The notes under the pieces were generated by a model. The model ran no database searches. It was not told where the DNA came from and saw nothing but the letters and a program-made list of their open reading frames with translations. Made by a program: the position numbers and the translations under genes. Below, in pieces: positions 8,142-17,295 of a DNA stretch of 64,000 nucleotides. How positions within the stretch are numbered: position 1 is the first letter of the stretch; the number at the start of each line of letters is the position of its first letter. The DNA is from Polaribacter sp. Hel_I_88 (GTDB lineage Bacteria; Bacteroidota; Bacteroidia; Flavobacteriales; Flavobacteriaceae). The stretch spans positions 2,728,501 through 2,792,500 of the forward strand of contig NZ_JHZZ01000001.1 of assembly GCF_000687935.1 (NCBI RefSeq), given 5' to 3'.

Positions 8142-10763
8142 ATGAGAAGTTTATTACCAATTTTAGTAATGTGTTTTGTTACAATTAGCATTTATGCACA
8201 AACAAAAAAAAATGTTATTCCTATCACGAATCAAGATTTTGAAATGGGAGGAAATCTCGAAGGAGAAACGGATGCTAATACAGGAATAACTTCTTACAAA
8301 AGCCTTATTGGTTTTACCTTTAGTACTACTGGAAATGCTGCTATAGATCCAGATAATAGTGGTGCAATGCTTGATGAAGGGCAATCAAATAGAGTGCTGA
8401 ATCTTAATGTAACGTCAAAAGGTTTGCGTAAGGACCTCATAATGGAAACAGATCCAATTGATATTACTCGTTACGACTTGGGTGAAGAGTTTACCTTCAC
8501 TTGGCGTATGAAAACATCAGAAAAAACAAAAAAAGCAGCTGATTATAATATAAAAGTAATAGCGTATGATGAGAATGATAATAATATTTCTTCAGCAACC
8601 ATTGTGCAAGAAAATGAGAAAAGAGGCAATTTTAAAAACAATCCTGGAGAATATCAATCCATTGAAAAGGTTGTAACTGTAAATTCAAATGCAACAGGAG
8701 GAAATACAGCGAAATATATTGCTTTAAGAATAGAACTAGGTAAGATGCTTGTTGGAACCATAACAATAGATGATTTTAAACTGACAACCACTGGTAATTA
8801 TGGATCAAAAGAAGCAGTACCCATTAGTTATTATGGGTCATGGGATCGAGGAGGTGCGATTGATGATTATTCAGATTCAAAATACGATTATATATTAGGT
8901 ATAGAAGCAAATCCACATTGGGAGGAGATCCAACCTACAGGTCCAGATAGTTTTGATTTTTCTGAATTTCAATTAGCTCTAGACAACGCGTATACTTATA
9001 ACAAATTAGTGAAGCTTAGCATCAATGTAGGTCCAGAATCGCCTTTATGGATTTACGAGAACGGTGTGCCTTTAGCAGAAGGTGTCGACGAAAATACTAA
9101 TGAGCCAAATTGGCCATATTATTTAGATCAAGATTATAAAAACTATTATTTTAAGTTAATAGAAGAATTCTCACTCTTTTTAAGGAATCAACCGGACCAT
9201 ATTTTCGAGCGTATTGCATTTATACAAGTAAAAACAGGTGCTACTGGTGATGAGGCGCCGTATAAAGGAACTCCTGACGATAGTCAATATCGTATTACCG
9301 ATGAAGATTGGGAAAAATTTCGTATTGAATCATTTGAAGTATTTAAGCAATATTTTAATGATGTAAGTGACCGAAAAGTAGTATTGCTTTTTAATAATGT
9401 AGATCCAGCCAAATACCCTGAAGTTTATAATTGGTTAATGACTGAGATAGATCCTGAAATTGGATTTGGAATAAAAGGTGGAGCATATAATAGGGGGCAT
9501 CATCTAAGTGATGAACAAACCTTTAAAGAACAATGGCTACCTTATTTGGTAAATCCAAAAGGGATGAAACTGTTTTCCGCATCGGAGATGGATCAATCAT
9601 GGCAAAAGCCCATTTTTAGCATCAATACAGAGTTAAGTTTTTATTGGGCAATTTTGTCAGCTATAAATACAGGCGTATCTACCACCAATATTACAGGTAG
9701 TGCTGTGAATTACATTTATGAGCATGATGAAATCAGAGATATTTATAAAATGTACAATAAGTACGCACAGCAAGTATATCCTCAAAAGGCAACAGCGGCT
9801 ATATCTGTTTTACATGAGGGCCTAAATTCTGCTAATACCGAAAAATTTTCTGTAAGTACTTATGGAGTTGCAAACAAAAGAAATACCGATCGTTATGAAG
9901 CCATATGTAATGTATACGCAGCTGGAAGAGGTGCTAAGATGGACGACTTAGTGGCTGCTACAAAGGGTCAGGTATACCAACGTAAGGAGTCACAAACAGG
10001 TTATAATGATTCGGGTTGGGGAATAGCTGAAGGTAATTATGAACGGTTTTTGTATCAAATTAAACCAGATAGTACCTCTATTGGTTTGTTTAGAGTACGA
10101 GGAGAAATAGATGCCACATCTTCTAAATACGACCGTTTTGCACGATCTTTTGAAAATAGTACGGGTAAAAACACCATGTATTTTAAATTTGATGATGAGA
10201 TGTTCATAGAAACATTACCAGCTAGCCTATCCTTTACCATTACATGGCTAGATAAAAATGCAGGTTCTACATGGGCGTTAAAATACAAGGATGGTACTAT
10301 CGATAAAACAGCTCTTGAAATAACAGGCCAAGGCACCAATGAATGGAAGACGGAACAAGTAACCATTAATGATATATCAGTAGGAGGAACAGGATTAAAT
10401 GGTTCTGATTTTACGCTGGTAAACACAGATGCTGTTGACGATATTTTTCATGGCATAGAGGTAGATATTGTTAGAGGCGATTACATAACCTCTAGCAGGT
10501 CTGTTAGTGAAAAAAATATAGAAGATACTCCGATACAGCAAATAAGTATGTATCCTAATCCTACAAATTCTTTAGTGAGTTGGAACGCTCCGGGTAAAAT
10601 TAATAAAGTTCAAGTTAGAAACATAACAGGTGCATTAGTACTACAAGCAAATAACCCAACTTCTAATACGATTAATTTAGAAAGCTTAAAAAGTGGTATG
10701 TATTTTGTTAAGTTTTATCAAACAAATAAAAAAGTTGTAGTAAAAAAACTTATTAAATATTAG
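8142..10763 (+). CDS. GH-A-like glycosidase with N-terminal beta domain and T9SS tail
   Basis: This is an 873-residue exported enzyme with a signal peptide ending near residue 19 (SIYAQ). Residues about 25-215 form a beta-rich, carbohydrate-binding-like domain (PITNQDFEMGG, then TIDDFKLTTTG). Residues about 225-640 are the TIM-barrel-like domain with ISYYGSWDRGG, VKTGATGDE (E371), GGAYNRGHHL and LFSASEMDQSW (E482). The two Glu are 111 residues apart, exactly as in the 3462 protein. A beta-sandwich follows to about 785. The end is a T9SS sorting domain (MYPNPTNSLVSW, then VVKKLIKY). The catalytic core is almost identical at DNA level to that of 60965-63547. A surface or extracellular role in polysaccharide cleavage is inferred; the linkage is unknown. 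Operator copy H precedes it. Confidence 0.75.
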   Translation: MRSLLPILVMCFVTISIYAQTKKNVIPITNQDFEMGGNLEGETDANTGITSYKSLIGFTFSTTGNAAIDPDNSGAMLDEGQSNRVLNLNVTSKGLRKDLIMETDPIDITRYDLGEEFTFTWRMKTSEKTKKAADYNIKVIAYDENDNNISSATIVQENEKRGNFKNNPGEYQSIEKVVTVNSNATGGNTAKYIALRIELGKMLVGTITIDDFKLTTTGNYGSKEAVPISYYGSWDRGGAIDDYSDSKYDYILGIEANPHWEEIQPTGPDSFDFSEFQLALDNAYTYNKLVKLSINVGPESPLWIYENGVPLAEGVDENTNEPNWPYYLDQDYKNYYFKLIEEFSLFLRNQPDHIFERIAFIQVKTGATGDEAPYKGTPDDSQYRITDEDWEKFRIESFEVFKQYFNDVSDRKVVLLFNNVDPAKYPEVYNWLMTEIDPEIGFGIKGGAYNRGHHLSDEQTFKEQWLPYLVNPKGMKLFSASEMDQSWQKPIFSINTELSFYWAILSAINTGVSTTNITGSAVNYIYEHDEIRDIYKMYNKYAQQVYPQKATAAISVLHEGLNSANTEKFSVSTYGVANKRNTDRYEAICNVYAAGRGAKMDDLVAATKGQVYQRKESQTGYNDSGWGIAEGNYERFLYQIKPDSTSIGLFRVRGEIDATSSKYDRFARSFENSTGKNTMYFKFDDEMFIETLPASLSFTITWLDKNAGSTWALKYKDGTIDKTALEITGQGTNEWKTEQVTINDISVGGTGLNGSDFTLVNTDAVDDIFHGIEVDIVRGDYITSSRSVSEKNIEDTPIQQISMYPNPTNSLVSWNAPGKINKVQVRNITGALVLQANNPTSNTINLESLKSGMYFVKFYQTNKKVVVKKLIKY

Positions 10764-10764
10764 T

Positions 10765-10965
10765 AATTGTTGAGGTCAGTAGTTAGTTGCTTATTTTAAA
10801 TTGAATTATTAAAAAGAATGTCAGACTGAGCGCAGTCGAAGCCCTATTTAAACAATTAAGAGTTCTCGACTGCGCTCGAACTGATAGCAGTGTAAATTTT
10901 AATTGCTTGATATTCAATGAATAATTTGTTTAAATTATAAGTATTTACCTACTGACCTCTAAATA
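10765..10965 (+). repeat. Nested palindromic element, MITE-like
   Basis: The intergenic region opens with GAGGTCAGTAG (10772-10782) and closes with its exact reverse complement CTACTGACCTC (10949-10959). The flanking and inner AT-rich arms are also partly complementary (for example CTTATTTTAAATT against the inverse of the 3' arm), so about 190 bases can fold into one long imperfect hairpin. No ORF lies inside. A non-autonomous transposable element or a repeat-derived terminator are both possible. Confidence 0.55.
10821..10884 (+). repeat. GC-rich inner hairpin of REP type
   Basis: GAGCGCAGTCGA (10828-10839) pairs perfectly with TCGACTGCGCTC (10866-10877), and TCAG/CTGA sit at the outer ends. 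The unit is much richer in GC than its surroundings. Very similar GACTGCGCTC palindromes are, from memory, scattered through many flavobacterial genomes. Confidence 0.65.
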
Positions 10966-11030
10966 ATTGATTTTTAGCTTGAGTTCATTGAATTTTATGA
11001 AATGATAAAATAATTTCAGTAATATATGTG

Positions 11031-12830
11031 ATGAATAAAAAAAACAATGCTACTTTAAAATCCGGTATATCGATAATCTTGTTTTTATTTTTTTGGAGCA
11101 TCGCACTCAACGCTCAAAAATCAAAATATCAAGTTAAACCAATACAAACGGGAATCATGGCATCTTCAACAGATGCCGAGCAATGGTTTAAAGACATCGC
11201 TGGTTGGGGTGTAAAAAGTTGGGAATGTTTTGCGCCACATTACAGAGCGCAACTATTTAGACTGGACGTTAGTCAACGCATAAATGGTGAACTTTTAGGA
11301 AATGACACTACTATTCCGTGGTTAGAAGAATTGATGCCTGAATTTCAAAGTTTTCAAAATAAAGACGAGTATCAATGGCAGGAAGCCATGATTCTTAAAG
11401 CTTATAAAGGATGTGTCGACAATAATATCGATTTTAATTACGGCTATCCATTCCCAATGTTTCCGGTTCAAGATGTAGAATTGGTTAGAAAATTTAAGCC
11501 AGAATTATTTGATTCAAAGGGCAAATTTATGCTGACTCATCCTTTTTTAAGGGGTTTACTTAAAGATCATATCCGCTTATTAAAAAGGAAATTACCACTA
11601 TTAAAAGGTGTAACGGTTTGGATGTGTGAAGGCAATGGAGAACTCGTAAAATTTGATGAGGAAGATCTTAAAAATAATAAAGCCTGGTTAAATACTTGGG
11701 TTGGTGCCTTGAGCGAAGTTTGCAAAGAATTAAATATTCAAGGAACAGTTTTCGCACATGATTATTTTCATACCAATAAAACGCATAGAAACGTATTCGA
11801 GGTGTTATCAAAATATCCTGATATTATTATCATGGAGGACAACACCTGGCCAGAAGAAAACACCTTAATACCGCCTTTTGCCTTTATGCCACAACATGAT
11901 CAAAACTTATTATTTTCAAGTAATAAAGTATCCCAGAATTGTTTAACAGACTCTGAATATCTAGGGCAAGGTTTCTATCCTAGCGTTTTTCCTAGATGGT
12001 GGAAAAAATCTGTGAACGAGGGAATAAAAAAAGGCGTTGATTTTATGAATGGGCGTACTTTTTTTTGGGATAGGGGTACAACAGATATCTCTTTTGACAG
12101 AATGAACGCTTATATGTTAACTCAATTTTGCTATACTCCTGATGCCGATCCTAAAGAGGTTTTAAAAAATGCTGTAGATGAATTTTTAGGAACGGATGCG
12201 CCCAATCAATTAATAGAGATACTTTTTGAAACGGAACCTATGCTTCAAAAAATAATAGGTATTAATGGCATGAGTCCTTTAAATCATTCGGGTTTTCCGA
12301 TGGCGATATTTCTAGATAAAGACTATATGAACAATATTCGATATATGAAAGCTGTTGACGATTTGTTTCAAAAACCAGGCACTACATTATATGTGCCAGA
12401 ATCAGATGATTTGGATGCTACTTTGCAGTGGCGTGTTCAAAACAGGAGTGTTTCAAAGTCTGTTAAAGTTTATTTGAAGGATAAAACAGAAGTTATAAAT
12501 TGGTTAGAAAAAGTGCTACAACAGTTGCCAGAATTAACGCGTAATTTACCTAAACAGAAGGCAGCATTCATTCTGGATGCCTATAAAGCTATTTATGTTC
12601 TAGCAAAAGGAATGAAACTTTTTGTAGAAACTGGCAAAGTACATTACGATTGGTATAGGGCTAAGAATATTTCTGTAAATAAAGCCCATCAAAAATTTAA
12701 TGAATTAGCAAATAAAATTCAAGCATTAGCTGAGGGAAGTGGAGCATTACCCTTAAATTTAAAAAAGGATATGCTCAGGTTTGCTTCGGATATTCGTATA
12801 ATAACCAAAATAAAGCCAAAGAGAATTTAA
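11031..12830 (+). CDS. Exported TIM-barrel-like protein, family not recognised
   Basis: I take the ATG at 11031 as the start; the GTG at 11028 adds only one residue. The 599-residue protein has a signal peptide ending near residue 30 (ALNAQ). The first half reads like a TIM barrel, with GVKSWECFAPHYRAQ, DFNYGYPFPMF, GVTVWMCEGNGELV (an acidic residue at the end of a predicted strand), GTVFAHDYFHTNK and DIIIMEDNTWPEEN. The stretch MNGRTFFWDRGTTDISFDRM and a helical C-terminus (about 380-599) follow. This layout recalls GH67/GH115-like or GH20-like enzymes with helical tails, but I cannot name a family. No T9SS domain or lipobox is visible, so it is probably periplasmic. The sulfatase at 12871 follows after 40 bases, suggesting one operon and action on a sulfated oligosaccharide. 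Confidence 0.5.
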   Translation: MNKKNNATLKSGISIILFLFFWSIALNAQKSKYQVKPIQTGIMASSTDAEQWFKDIAGWGVKSWECFAPHYRAQLFRLDVSQRINGELLGNDTTIPWLEELMPEFQSFQNKDEYQWQEAMILKAYKGCVDNNIDFNYGYPFPMFPVQDVELVRKFKPELFDSKGKFMLTHPFLRGLLKDHIRLLKRKLPLLKGVTVWMCEGNGELVKFDEEDLKNNKAWLNTWVGALSEVCKELNIQGTVFAHDYFHTNKTHRNVFEVLSKYPDIIIMEDNTWPEENTLIPPFAFMPQHDQNLLFSSNKVSQNCLTDSEYLGQGFYPSVFPRWWKKSVNEGIKKGVDFMNGRTFFWDRGTTDISFDRMNAYMLTQFCYTPDADPKEVLKNAVDEFLGTDAPNQLIEILFETEPMLQKIIGINGMSPLNHSGFPMAIFLDKDYMNNIRYMKAVDDLFQKPGTTLYVPESDDLDATLQWRVQNRSVSKSVKVYLKDKTEVINWLEKVLQQLPELTRNLPKQKAAFILDAYKAIYVLAKGMKLFVETGKVHYDWYRAKNISVNKAHQKFNELANKIQALAEGSGALPLNLKKDMLRFASDIRIITKIKPKRI

Positions 12831-12870
12831 ACAATTTTTAACGGGTTGTAAAACAATAAATTTAAACATA

Positions 12871-14322
12871 ATGAAAAAAATAGTTTGTGGATTTTTAGTA
12901 GTTGTTTTAGGATGGTTTAGTAGCATCCAAGCTCAAAAGCGACCAAATATCATTTTAATGATGGCAGATGATTTAGGCTATAACGATTTGTCTAGTTATC
13001 GAGAATTAAATGAACAACGATCTAAAACACCGCCAACAAGTCAAACTCCTTACATAGATAATTTGGCAAAAAACGGACTGCAATTTACCAATTTTTACAG
13101 TGGTGCAGCAGTGTGTTCGCCCTCAAGAGCAGCTCTTTTAACAGGAAGAAATGCAACACGATTGGGTATTTATAACTTTATACCTAAAGATGTACCAATG
13201 CATTTAAAAGATAAAGAAATTACCATAGCAGAAATGTTAAAAGGTAAAAATTACCAAACAGCTCATTTTGGAAAATGGCATTTGGCGTCAGAAAACAAAG
13301 GACATCCAGAACCTTTAGATCAAGGATTTGATGAAGCGTTTTGGACTTATAGCAATGCAAAACCAACACATAAAAATCCTGTAAATTTTATAAAAAATAG
13401 AATTCCTTTAGGGAAATTAGAGGGGTATTCTAGTCATTTGGTTGTAGATGAGGCTATCCATTGGATAAAAAAGACTAAAGATAAAAATACACCTTTTTAC
13501 ATGAATATTTGGTTTCATGAACCTCATTTAAAAGTAGCCGCTCCAGATAGTTTATCCGTAAAACACATCTACAATAAAGACTATTATGGCTGCATCGAAA
13601 ACATGGATTATGCTGTAGGTAAATTAATGAAATATCTAAAAGATAATGGATTAGAAGAAAACACCATCATCATTTTTACATCAGACAATGGCTCTAAGTT
13701 TGATGGCTCTAACGATCCACTTCGTGGAAAAAAAACATTTCAGTATGAGGGAGGTGTAAGAGTTCCTTTTATTGTGCAATGGAAAGGAAAGATTTCAACA
13801 GGTAAAATATCATCAGAAATAGGGCATTTTACAGATGTATTGCCAACGTTAGCCAATTTAACAAATACACGAGTGCCCAAAGATAGAAGTATTGATGGAG
13901 AAAATATCTCCAATGTATTTTTATCAAAATCAAAGGAAAATCAAAGAAAAGAACCGCTCTTTTTTTATCGTTATTTTCATGATCCTATTTGTATGGTAAG
14001 ATTAGATGATCTGGTTTTATTAGGATATTACAAAAAACCAAAAGAGAGGTTAGCCAATTATGATGAAAAAGAAGAAGCTCTTTTTAAGCCTAAAAAAGGA
14101 GACACTAAGAACTCTCAATGGGCATTTCAAAAAAAACATATGGAAGCTATAAAAACGCAAGAACCCCTTTATTTTGAAATGTATAATGTTAAAAAAGATG
14201 TAGGTCAGCATAAAAACATATTATTTGAACACCCAAGATTATTTAAAAAGATGAAAAAGATAATGCTTAAAAAACGTCTTGAAATGATTACTGAAGGCGG
14301 TAATTGGTATTTTAAAAAATAA
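12871..14322 (+). CDS. Sulfatase, formylglycine-dependent (S1 type)
   Basis: The 483-residue protein has a signal peptide ending at about residue 21 (SIQAQ). The N-terminal metal site is RPNIILMMADDLGYNDL, and the activation motif is VCSPSRAALLTGR. C82 is the residue that would be converted to formylglycine. FGKWHLAS and FTSDNGSKFDG supply further active-site and calcium ligands, as in S1 sulfatases. It would remove sulfate esters from oligosaccharides in the periplasm. The YxNDLSSYRELNEQ insertion near residue 45 makes the N-terminus longer than in many members. It lies 40 bases after the 11031 gene and probably shares its transcript. No maturase for the cysteine is encoded in the window, so the activating enzyme must lie elsewhere. 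The position of sulfate removal is unknown. Confidence 0.92.
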   Translation: MKKIVCGFLVVVLGWFSSIQAQKRPNIILMMADDLGYNDLSSYRELNEQRSKTPPTSQTPYIDNLAKNGLQFTNFYSGAAVCSPSRAALLTGRNATRLGIYNFIPKDVPMHLKDKEITIAEMLKGKNYQTAHFGKWHLASENKGHPEPLDQGFDEAFWTYSNAKPTHKNPVNFIKNRIPLGKLEGYSSHLVVDEAIHWIKKTKDKNTPFYMNIWFHEPHLKVAAPDSLSVKHIYNKDYYGCIENMDYAVGKLMKYLKDNGLEENTIIIFTSDNGSKFDGSNDPLRGKKTFQYEGGVRVPFIVQWKGKISTGKISSEIGHFTDVLPTLANLTNTRVPKDRSIDGENISNVFLSKSKENQRKEPLFFYRYFHDPICMVRLDDLVLLGYYKKPKERLANYDEKEEALFKPKKGDTKNSQWAFQKKHMEAIKTQEPLYFEMYNVKKDVGQHKNILFEHPRLFKKMKKIMLKKRLEMITEGGNWYFKK

Positions 14323-14348
14323 GGTTAGTTATAAAAAAAGATGAAAAT

Positions 14349-14700
14349 ATGAATCGTATTTTATGAATTACGCTAATTATTGTTTTTGTTTCAATTACTT
14401 TAAAAGCCCCAAAACAACCTAATATTATTCTAATTATGGCAGATGGTATTGGCTACGAAATGCATATTTGTAATGATGGGGTAGTTTATAGCACTTACCA
14501 GATTCATTCAAGGACATAAAATCACCCTTAGAAATCTCAAAACTAAATTTACAACAGCAGCAGAACTTTAGTATGTTAAAAAGAGAATTATCTGCAAAGA
14601 AGGTTTGGAATTTTTCTAGAGTTGAAGAATTGCTTAAAAGTGAAGAAAAATCTTCGAACTCACTAAAAAGTATAAATATAAATAAGATTAAAACTAGAAA
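14349..14700 (+). pseudogene. Sulfatase N-terminal remnant plus unidentified tail
   Basis: From 14349 the frame reads MNRIL-stop-ITLIIVFVSITLKA, a broken signal peptide, then PKQPNIILIMADGIGYE, the sulfatase metal-binding N-terminus. Homology stops there. In another frame the remaining 180 bases read LPDSFKDIKSPLEISKLN and then VEELLKSEEKSS up to 14700. This could be the tail of a second gene joined by a deletion; I do not recognise it. No Cys-x-Pro-Ser-Arg motif remains, so no sulfatase activity is possible. Confidence 0.7.
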
Positions 14701-14703
14701 ATC

Positions 14704-15369
14704 ATGAAACAAACGTATACCAGAAAATTAATTTTAATAGCTTTTTTATTGATAAGATTTGCCATCTTATATGGTCAAGATTCCAATCGGTTTACAAAAC
14801 AGGTGCAAAATTTATATAAGAAAGAATATCATTTCAATCCTGGAAAAAAATTGGTGGTTTTTACGGGAAGTTCTAGTATTAGAAAATGGATAGATATTCA
14901 AGATTATTTTCCTACCGTCAATGTTATTAATAATGGCTTTGGAGGTTCTGAATTTAGTGATTTGACTCATTTTTATGATGAATTGATTCTTAAGCACGCG
15001 CCTGAAATTTTATTTATTTATGAGGGAGATAATGATATAGGAAGAGGTAAAAGCGTACATAAAGTTAAAAGACAAGCCATAAATTTAGTCAAAAGAATTA
15101 AACATGATCTTCCTAATACAAAAGTTATTTTTATTTCTCCAAAACCTAGCCTTGCTCGCAAAAACATCAAAAACAAGTACATTCGATTCAATAAAAAGTT
15201 ACAAAGATATTGTCAAAAAACCGATAATATTCAATTTGCTGATGTATGGACAGTTATGATGGATGAGAATGGAAATGTTTTTGATGATATATTTATTGCT
15301 GATGGTTTGCATATGAATAAAAAAGGCTATGATTTATGGGCAACGATACTAGAGCAATATTTAAAATAG
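14704..15369 (+). CDS. SGNH/GDSL-type esterase, exported
   Basis: The 221-residue protein has a signal peptide ending near residue 24 (ILYGQ). It carries the SGNH blocks in order: block I VVFTGSSSIRKW with the nucleophile Ser, block II NNGFGGSEFSD with the oxyanion Gly, block III IYEGDNDIGRG with the Asn, and block V IADGLHMNKKGYDLW with the Asp and His. All four expected residues are present. Such enzymes remove acetyl or other acyl groups from polysaccharides, or act on small esters, in the periplasm. The gene follows the sulfatase remnant and is probably read from the same transcript as 11031 and 12871. Together with the two alpha/beta-hydrolases of the locus it suggests an acylated substrate, which is inference. 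Confidence 0.85.
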   Translation: MKQTYTRKLILIAFLLIRFAILYGQDSNRFTKQVQNLYKKEYHFNPGKKLVVFTGSSSIRKWIDIQDYFPTVNVINNGFGGSEFSDLTHFYDELILKHAPEILFIYEGDNDIGRGKSVHKVKRQAINLVKRIKHDLPNTKVIFISPKPSLARKNIKNKYIRFNKKLQRYCQKTDNIQFADVWTVMMDENGNVFDDIFIADGLHMNKKGYDLWATILEQYLK

Positions 15370-15389
15370 AAACTTAAAATTACAGTGTT

Positions 15390-15459
15390 TTTGAAACAAA
15401 TACACCTTGTAAATGACCCTTTTTTAATACATGCCTTTCTAAGAATAGTACGTTCTTTG
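15390..15459 (+). promoter_or_regulatory. Operator/promoter copy A (15491 gene)
   Basis: First half-site TTTGAAACAAAT at 15390, second AATGACCCTTTT at 15412 (22 bases), TTTG box at 15456-15459 (44 bases). It is strikingly similar to copy B: both continue as TGACCCTTTTTTAAT. It lies 31 bases before the ATG at 15491. Confidence 0.8.
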
Positions 15460-15490
15460 CTTGTATAACTAATATATTAAATTTTAAAAT

Positions 15491-15844
15491 ATGAATAAGT
15501 ATGTAATGATTGTCTTTTCACTGTTTGTTTTGATTAGCAATGCTGCAAATGCACAAGGGAAAAAAGGTAAAAAAACAAAGTTGGACATTAAAATGGAATC
15601 AATAGTAGCTGATTTAAATTTAAATGACGATGTAAAGACTAAACTTTTAGACCTTATCGAGAAGCAAGAAGGCGAAAAAAAAGAAATAAGAAAAAATAAT
15701 GATAAAAAAAGTGATGCTTTTAAAACAAAAATGAAAGCATTACAAAAAGACCAAAACGTTCAGTTAAAAGCAGTTCTTGGAAAAGACAAGTTTAAAGAAT
15801 TTAAAAAACTTTTAAAAGAATATAAGAATAAAAGTAAAGAGTAA
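15491..15844 (+). CDS. Small exported Lys-rich helical protein
   Basis: The 117-residue protein has a signal peptide ending near residue 21 (NAANAQ). The mature part is extremely rich in Lys and Glu and is predicted helical, with two segments: DIKMESIVADLNLNDDVKTK and FKTKMKALQKDQNVQLKAVL. The LNLNDDVKTKLLDLIEKQ pattern resembles periplasmic Spy/CpxP-like or small helical flavobacterial proteins, but the match is weak. It forms its own transcription unit: operator copy A lies directly upstream and a clear terminator follows at 15871. It therefore seems to be induced with the polysaccharide enzymes. A periplasmic chaperone or a polyanion-binding role for such a basic protein is speculation. 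Confidence 0.75.
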   Translation: MNKYVMIVFSLFVLISNAANAQGKKGKKTKLDIKMESIVADLNLNDDVKTKLLDLIEKQEGEKKEIRKNNDKKSDAFKTKMKALQKDQNVQLKAVLGKDKFKEFKKLLKEYKNKSKE

Positions 15845-15870
15845 ATTTTTTTAAAAAAATAGCATTATCA

Positions 15871-15908
15871 AAAAGAGCAAATCAATAAGTATTTGCTCTT
15901 TTGTTTTT
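15871..15908 (+). terminator. Rho-independent terminator after the 15491 gene
   Basis: AAAGAGCAAAT (15872-15882) pairs with ATTTGCTCTTT (15891-15901), an 11-base perfect stem with an eight-base loop, followed by TGTTTTT. Confidence 0.82.
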
Positions 15909-15937
15909 AAGAAAATAAAAAAATAATACAGAATATT

Positions 15938-16007
15938 TTTGATACAAAAGAACTGTATAATTGATACTTTTTAACTAGCTAGTTTTATTTCTTTACTGTT
16001 TACTTTG
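15938..16007 (+). promoter_or_regulatory. Operator/promoter copy C (16108 gene)
   Basis: First half-site TTTGATACAAAA at 15938, second ATTGATACTTTT at 15960 (22 bases), TTTG box at 16004-16007 (44 bases). It lies 101 bases before the ATG at 16108. The two half-sites share their first seven bases apart from position 1, which makes the direct repeat plain. Confidence 0.8.
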
Positions 16008-16107
16008 TATGTGCACAACTAAGCGCACTAAATTGCTAAACAAGGTACTCTAAATTTACTTTATAGCCTACAACTTCGATTCGGAATTATTTAAATTTTT
16101 ATAAAAG

Positions 16108-17295
16108 ATGTTATCATTCAACAATAAAAGAAGAACCAGAATAAATATTAGTTTTAATTTAGTGGTAATCGTTTTTTTTACGTTGCTATCCAGTAAAATT
16201 TCCGCTCAATGGAATCAACCCCAATGGGTCGTAGATGCTTATGAACCTTATGTTCATAATTTTGTTCATAATGGTACAGACGAGGCTTTGGCATATCGTT
16301 TGTTAAGACCAATCAATTTTGATGAGTCACAAAATTATCCGGTGGTAATTACGTTACATGGAGCTTCTGGTTTTAATAAAGTGAAAGCAAATGACTACAA
16401 TATTAATAGTCTTAGATATATCAATCAAGAATTTGCTAAAGATTCCATTCGTTTAGCACATCCAACTTATGTTGTTTGTTTGCAAGCTATTAAGTTTGAA
16501 GATGGTTCTAATGATATGTGGAAAAGAAAGCATTTAGAGGGTGCAAAACAAATCATTGCAGAGTTACCAAATGTAAATCTAAACAAGATTTATGTAATGG
16601 GACAATCTGCTGGAGGTCATGGTACAAATCGATTTATTAGTATAGATTCAGATTATTTTGCAGCAGCAATTGCAACAGCTGCAGACGGAAGTAAAATCAA
16701 AGAAGAGGACAGAGACAAGCTGATCAATTTTAATATGTGGGTAATGCATGGCGATAATGATGGTACAATTCCTTACGCAGGTAATGTAGAGTTGTTTAAT
16801 TATATGAAGTCTAAAAATGGGCTTATGAAGTTTACAACTTTTATAAGAAGGGGACACAGTACAGAAGATTTTATGGTGGGCAATTATGCTGATGAAGGAA
16901 AAGTTAGCGTTGTTGATACAGATAGAAAAACTGGTGAAACCACAACAAAAACCTATGATTATACCACGCAATATGCAGGGCCTGATTCTGATCGAGAAGC
17001 AAATACCTTAGATTGGTTATTTTCAAAAAGTACCAACCAGAGTTTAAGCTTAAATGACAAAGATATTGAGAACCTTTATGTATATCCAAATCCTACTAAT
17101 GCTAACATAAAGTGGAATAATTCAATGCAAATAGACGAGGTTCTTATCTATAATTTGGTCGGAAAAACGTTACTTAAAATAAAATCTCCATCAAGTAATA
17201 GTGTTGATGTAAGTAATTTTCCAAAAGGCTTATATATACTTAAAATTAGCTCCAAAAATCGAGTATTTATTAGAAAAATTCTTAAAAAGGAATAG
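16108..17295 (+). CDS. Alpha/beta-hydrolase esterase with T9SS tail
   Basis: The 395-residue exported protein has a long signal peptide ending near SKISAQ (residue 34). The hydrolase fold follows: YPVVITLHGASGF forms the oxyanion turn and VMGQSAGGHGTNRF the nucleophile elbow (S167). WVMHGDNDGTIPY carries the Asp region and RRGHSTEDFM the His. This is the phospholipase/carboxylesterase or feruloyl-esterase-like group. The last 75 residues are a T9SS sorting domain (VYPNPTNANIKW, then FIRKILKKE), so the enzyme is released or held at the cell surface. It is a longer cousin of the periplasmic esterase at 33546, sharing the YEPYV start and the SxGGHGT elbow. It probably removes acyl or aryl ester groups from the polysaccharide. 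Operator copy C precedes it. Confidence 0.83.
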   Translation: MLSFNNKRRTRINISFNLVVIVFFTLLSSKISAQWNQPQWVVDAYEPYVHNFVHNGTDEALAYRLLRPINFDESQNYPVVITLHGASGFNKVKANDYNINSLRYINQEFAKDSIRLAHPTYVVCLQAIKFEDGSNDMWKRKHLEGAKQIIAELPNVNLNKIYVMGQSAGGHGTNRFISIDSDYFAAAIATAADGSKIKEEDRDKLINFNMWVMHGDNDGTIPYAGNVELFNYMKSKNGLMKFTTFIRRGHSTEDFMVGNYADEGKVSVVDTDRKTGETTTKTYDYTTQYAGPDSDREANTLDWLFSKSTNQSLSLNDKDIENLYVYPNPTNANIKWNNSMQIDEVLIYNLVGKTLLKIKSPSSNSVDVSNFPKGLYILKISSKNRVFIRKILKKE

